Source: Pedobacter sp. MC2016-24 (lineage in GTDB: Bacteria > Bacteroidota > Bacteroidia > Sphingobacteriales > Sphingobacteriaceae). Taken from it: 64,000 nucleotides of DNA. Shown piece by piece: positions 63,782-64,000 of the stretch. A program made the position numbers and the translations under genes. The stretch covers positions 1 to 64,000 of the forward strand of contig NZ_JADFBX010000004.1 of assembly GCF_015223055.1 (NCBI RefSeq), in the 5' to 3' direction. The first letter of the stretch is position 1. Each line of letters starts with the position of its first letter. The notes below the pieces were generated by a model. That model saw nothing but the letters and a program-made list of their open reading frames with translations, did not search any database and was not told the origin of the DNA.

Positions 63782-64000
63782 CGTTAAAGGTACGAAATCT
63801 TAAAAACTATCTCACCCCAAATCTTAATTACTTATACTGGTTTCCTCAATATATAAGGTGGCTATATTGATTTTACAAATCAGCAGCTCACATAGCTTTT
63901 AATTCAAATCATATTTTTTAATGATATACCAGCCGGATTTGGGAAGTCGCCTTATTCAGTTATATTTGGGTAGTATAGTCAGCTATGCAATATTTAACCC

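Overview
The window is AT-rich DNA from a member of the Bacteroidota, most likely a Pedobacter-like member of the Sphingobacteriaceae. The evidence is four SusC/SusD pairs, ECF sigma/FecR regulation, lipoproteins of SusE/F type, heparinase II/III and GH97 enzymes, a DUF4374 partner of a TonB receptor, and weak ribosome binding sites with TAnnTTTG-type promoter boxes. No rRNA, tRNA or CRISPR array was seen. The genus is inferred from gene content only.

Layout. (1) 1-5030 is a miscellaneous edge: the tail of an outer-membrane barrel gene, a DUF892 ferritin-like gene divergent from a TetR regulator across a long perfect palindrome, an HxlR regulator, and a decayed stretch with a DsbA-family stub running into the tail of an MFS transporter. 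(2) 5033-31630 is a large polysaccharide utilisation locus (PUL). It holds three alginate-lyase-fold proteins (5033, 11293, 30331), a heparinase II/III-family lyase (8919), a GH97 enzyme (12423), two SusC/SusD pairs (15871/19171 and 23842/27009), two surface lipoproteins (DUF5017 at 21213, Ig-like at 28741) and a LacI regulator between the two SusCD sets. The lyases and the relic of an unsaturated-glucuronyl hydrolase point to a uronic-acid-containing glycan. Between the living genes lie wrecks of a GH2 enzyme (7580-8480), a GH88 unsaturated-glucuronyl hydrolase (14349-15121), the tail of a GH43 enzyme (15130-15762) and, downstream, a ROK-family kinase/regulator (31795-32190). The locus keeps its binding, import and cleavage genes but has lost several finishing enzymes, at least in this copy.

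(3) 32900-38730 holds regulators and a PLP enzyme: a TetR gene overlapping an alpha-oxoamine synthase gene, an unknown helical protein followed by a Crp-like protein, and an AraC regulator. (4) 38834-44104 is an iron/siderophore-type TonB receptor with a DUF4374 lipoprotein, then a complete IS256-family insertion sequence with imperfect terminal inverted repeats and an 8-bp target duplication.

(5) 44900-62200 is the most unusual part: two versions of one module. Each has a small exported protein with a closely spaced cysteine pair, facing (tail to tail) an operon with a SusC/SusD outer-membrane importer and a TlpA-like thiol-redox lipoprotein or exported protein, under a sigma-factor-like gene. 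Module A (45390-54238) also has a MauE-type redox membrane protein and FecR. Module B (55312-62190) lacks MauE and FecR and has a shortened sigma-like protein. A diverged repeat of about 450 bp (44938-45385 and 54202-54650), containing the start of the sigma gene and the divergent promoter region, shows that the modules arose by tandem duplication with later loss of parts. (6) 62200-64000 holds an inverted-repeat-rich non-coding stretch, a small XRE regulator and a single-chain nucleotidyltransferase-HEPN protein.
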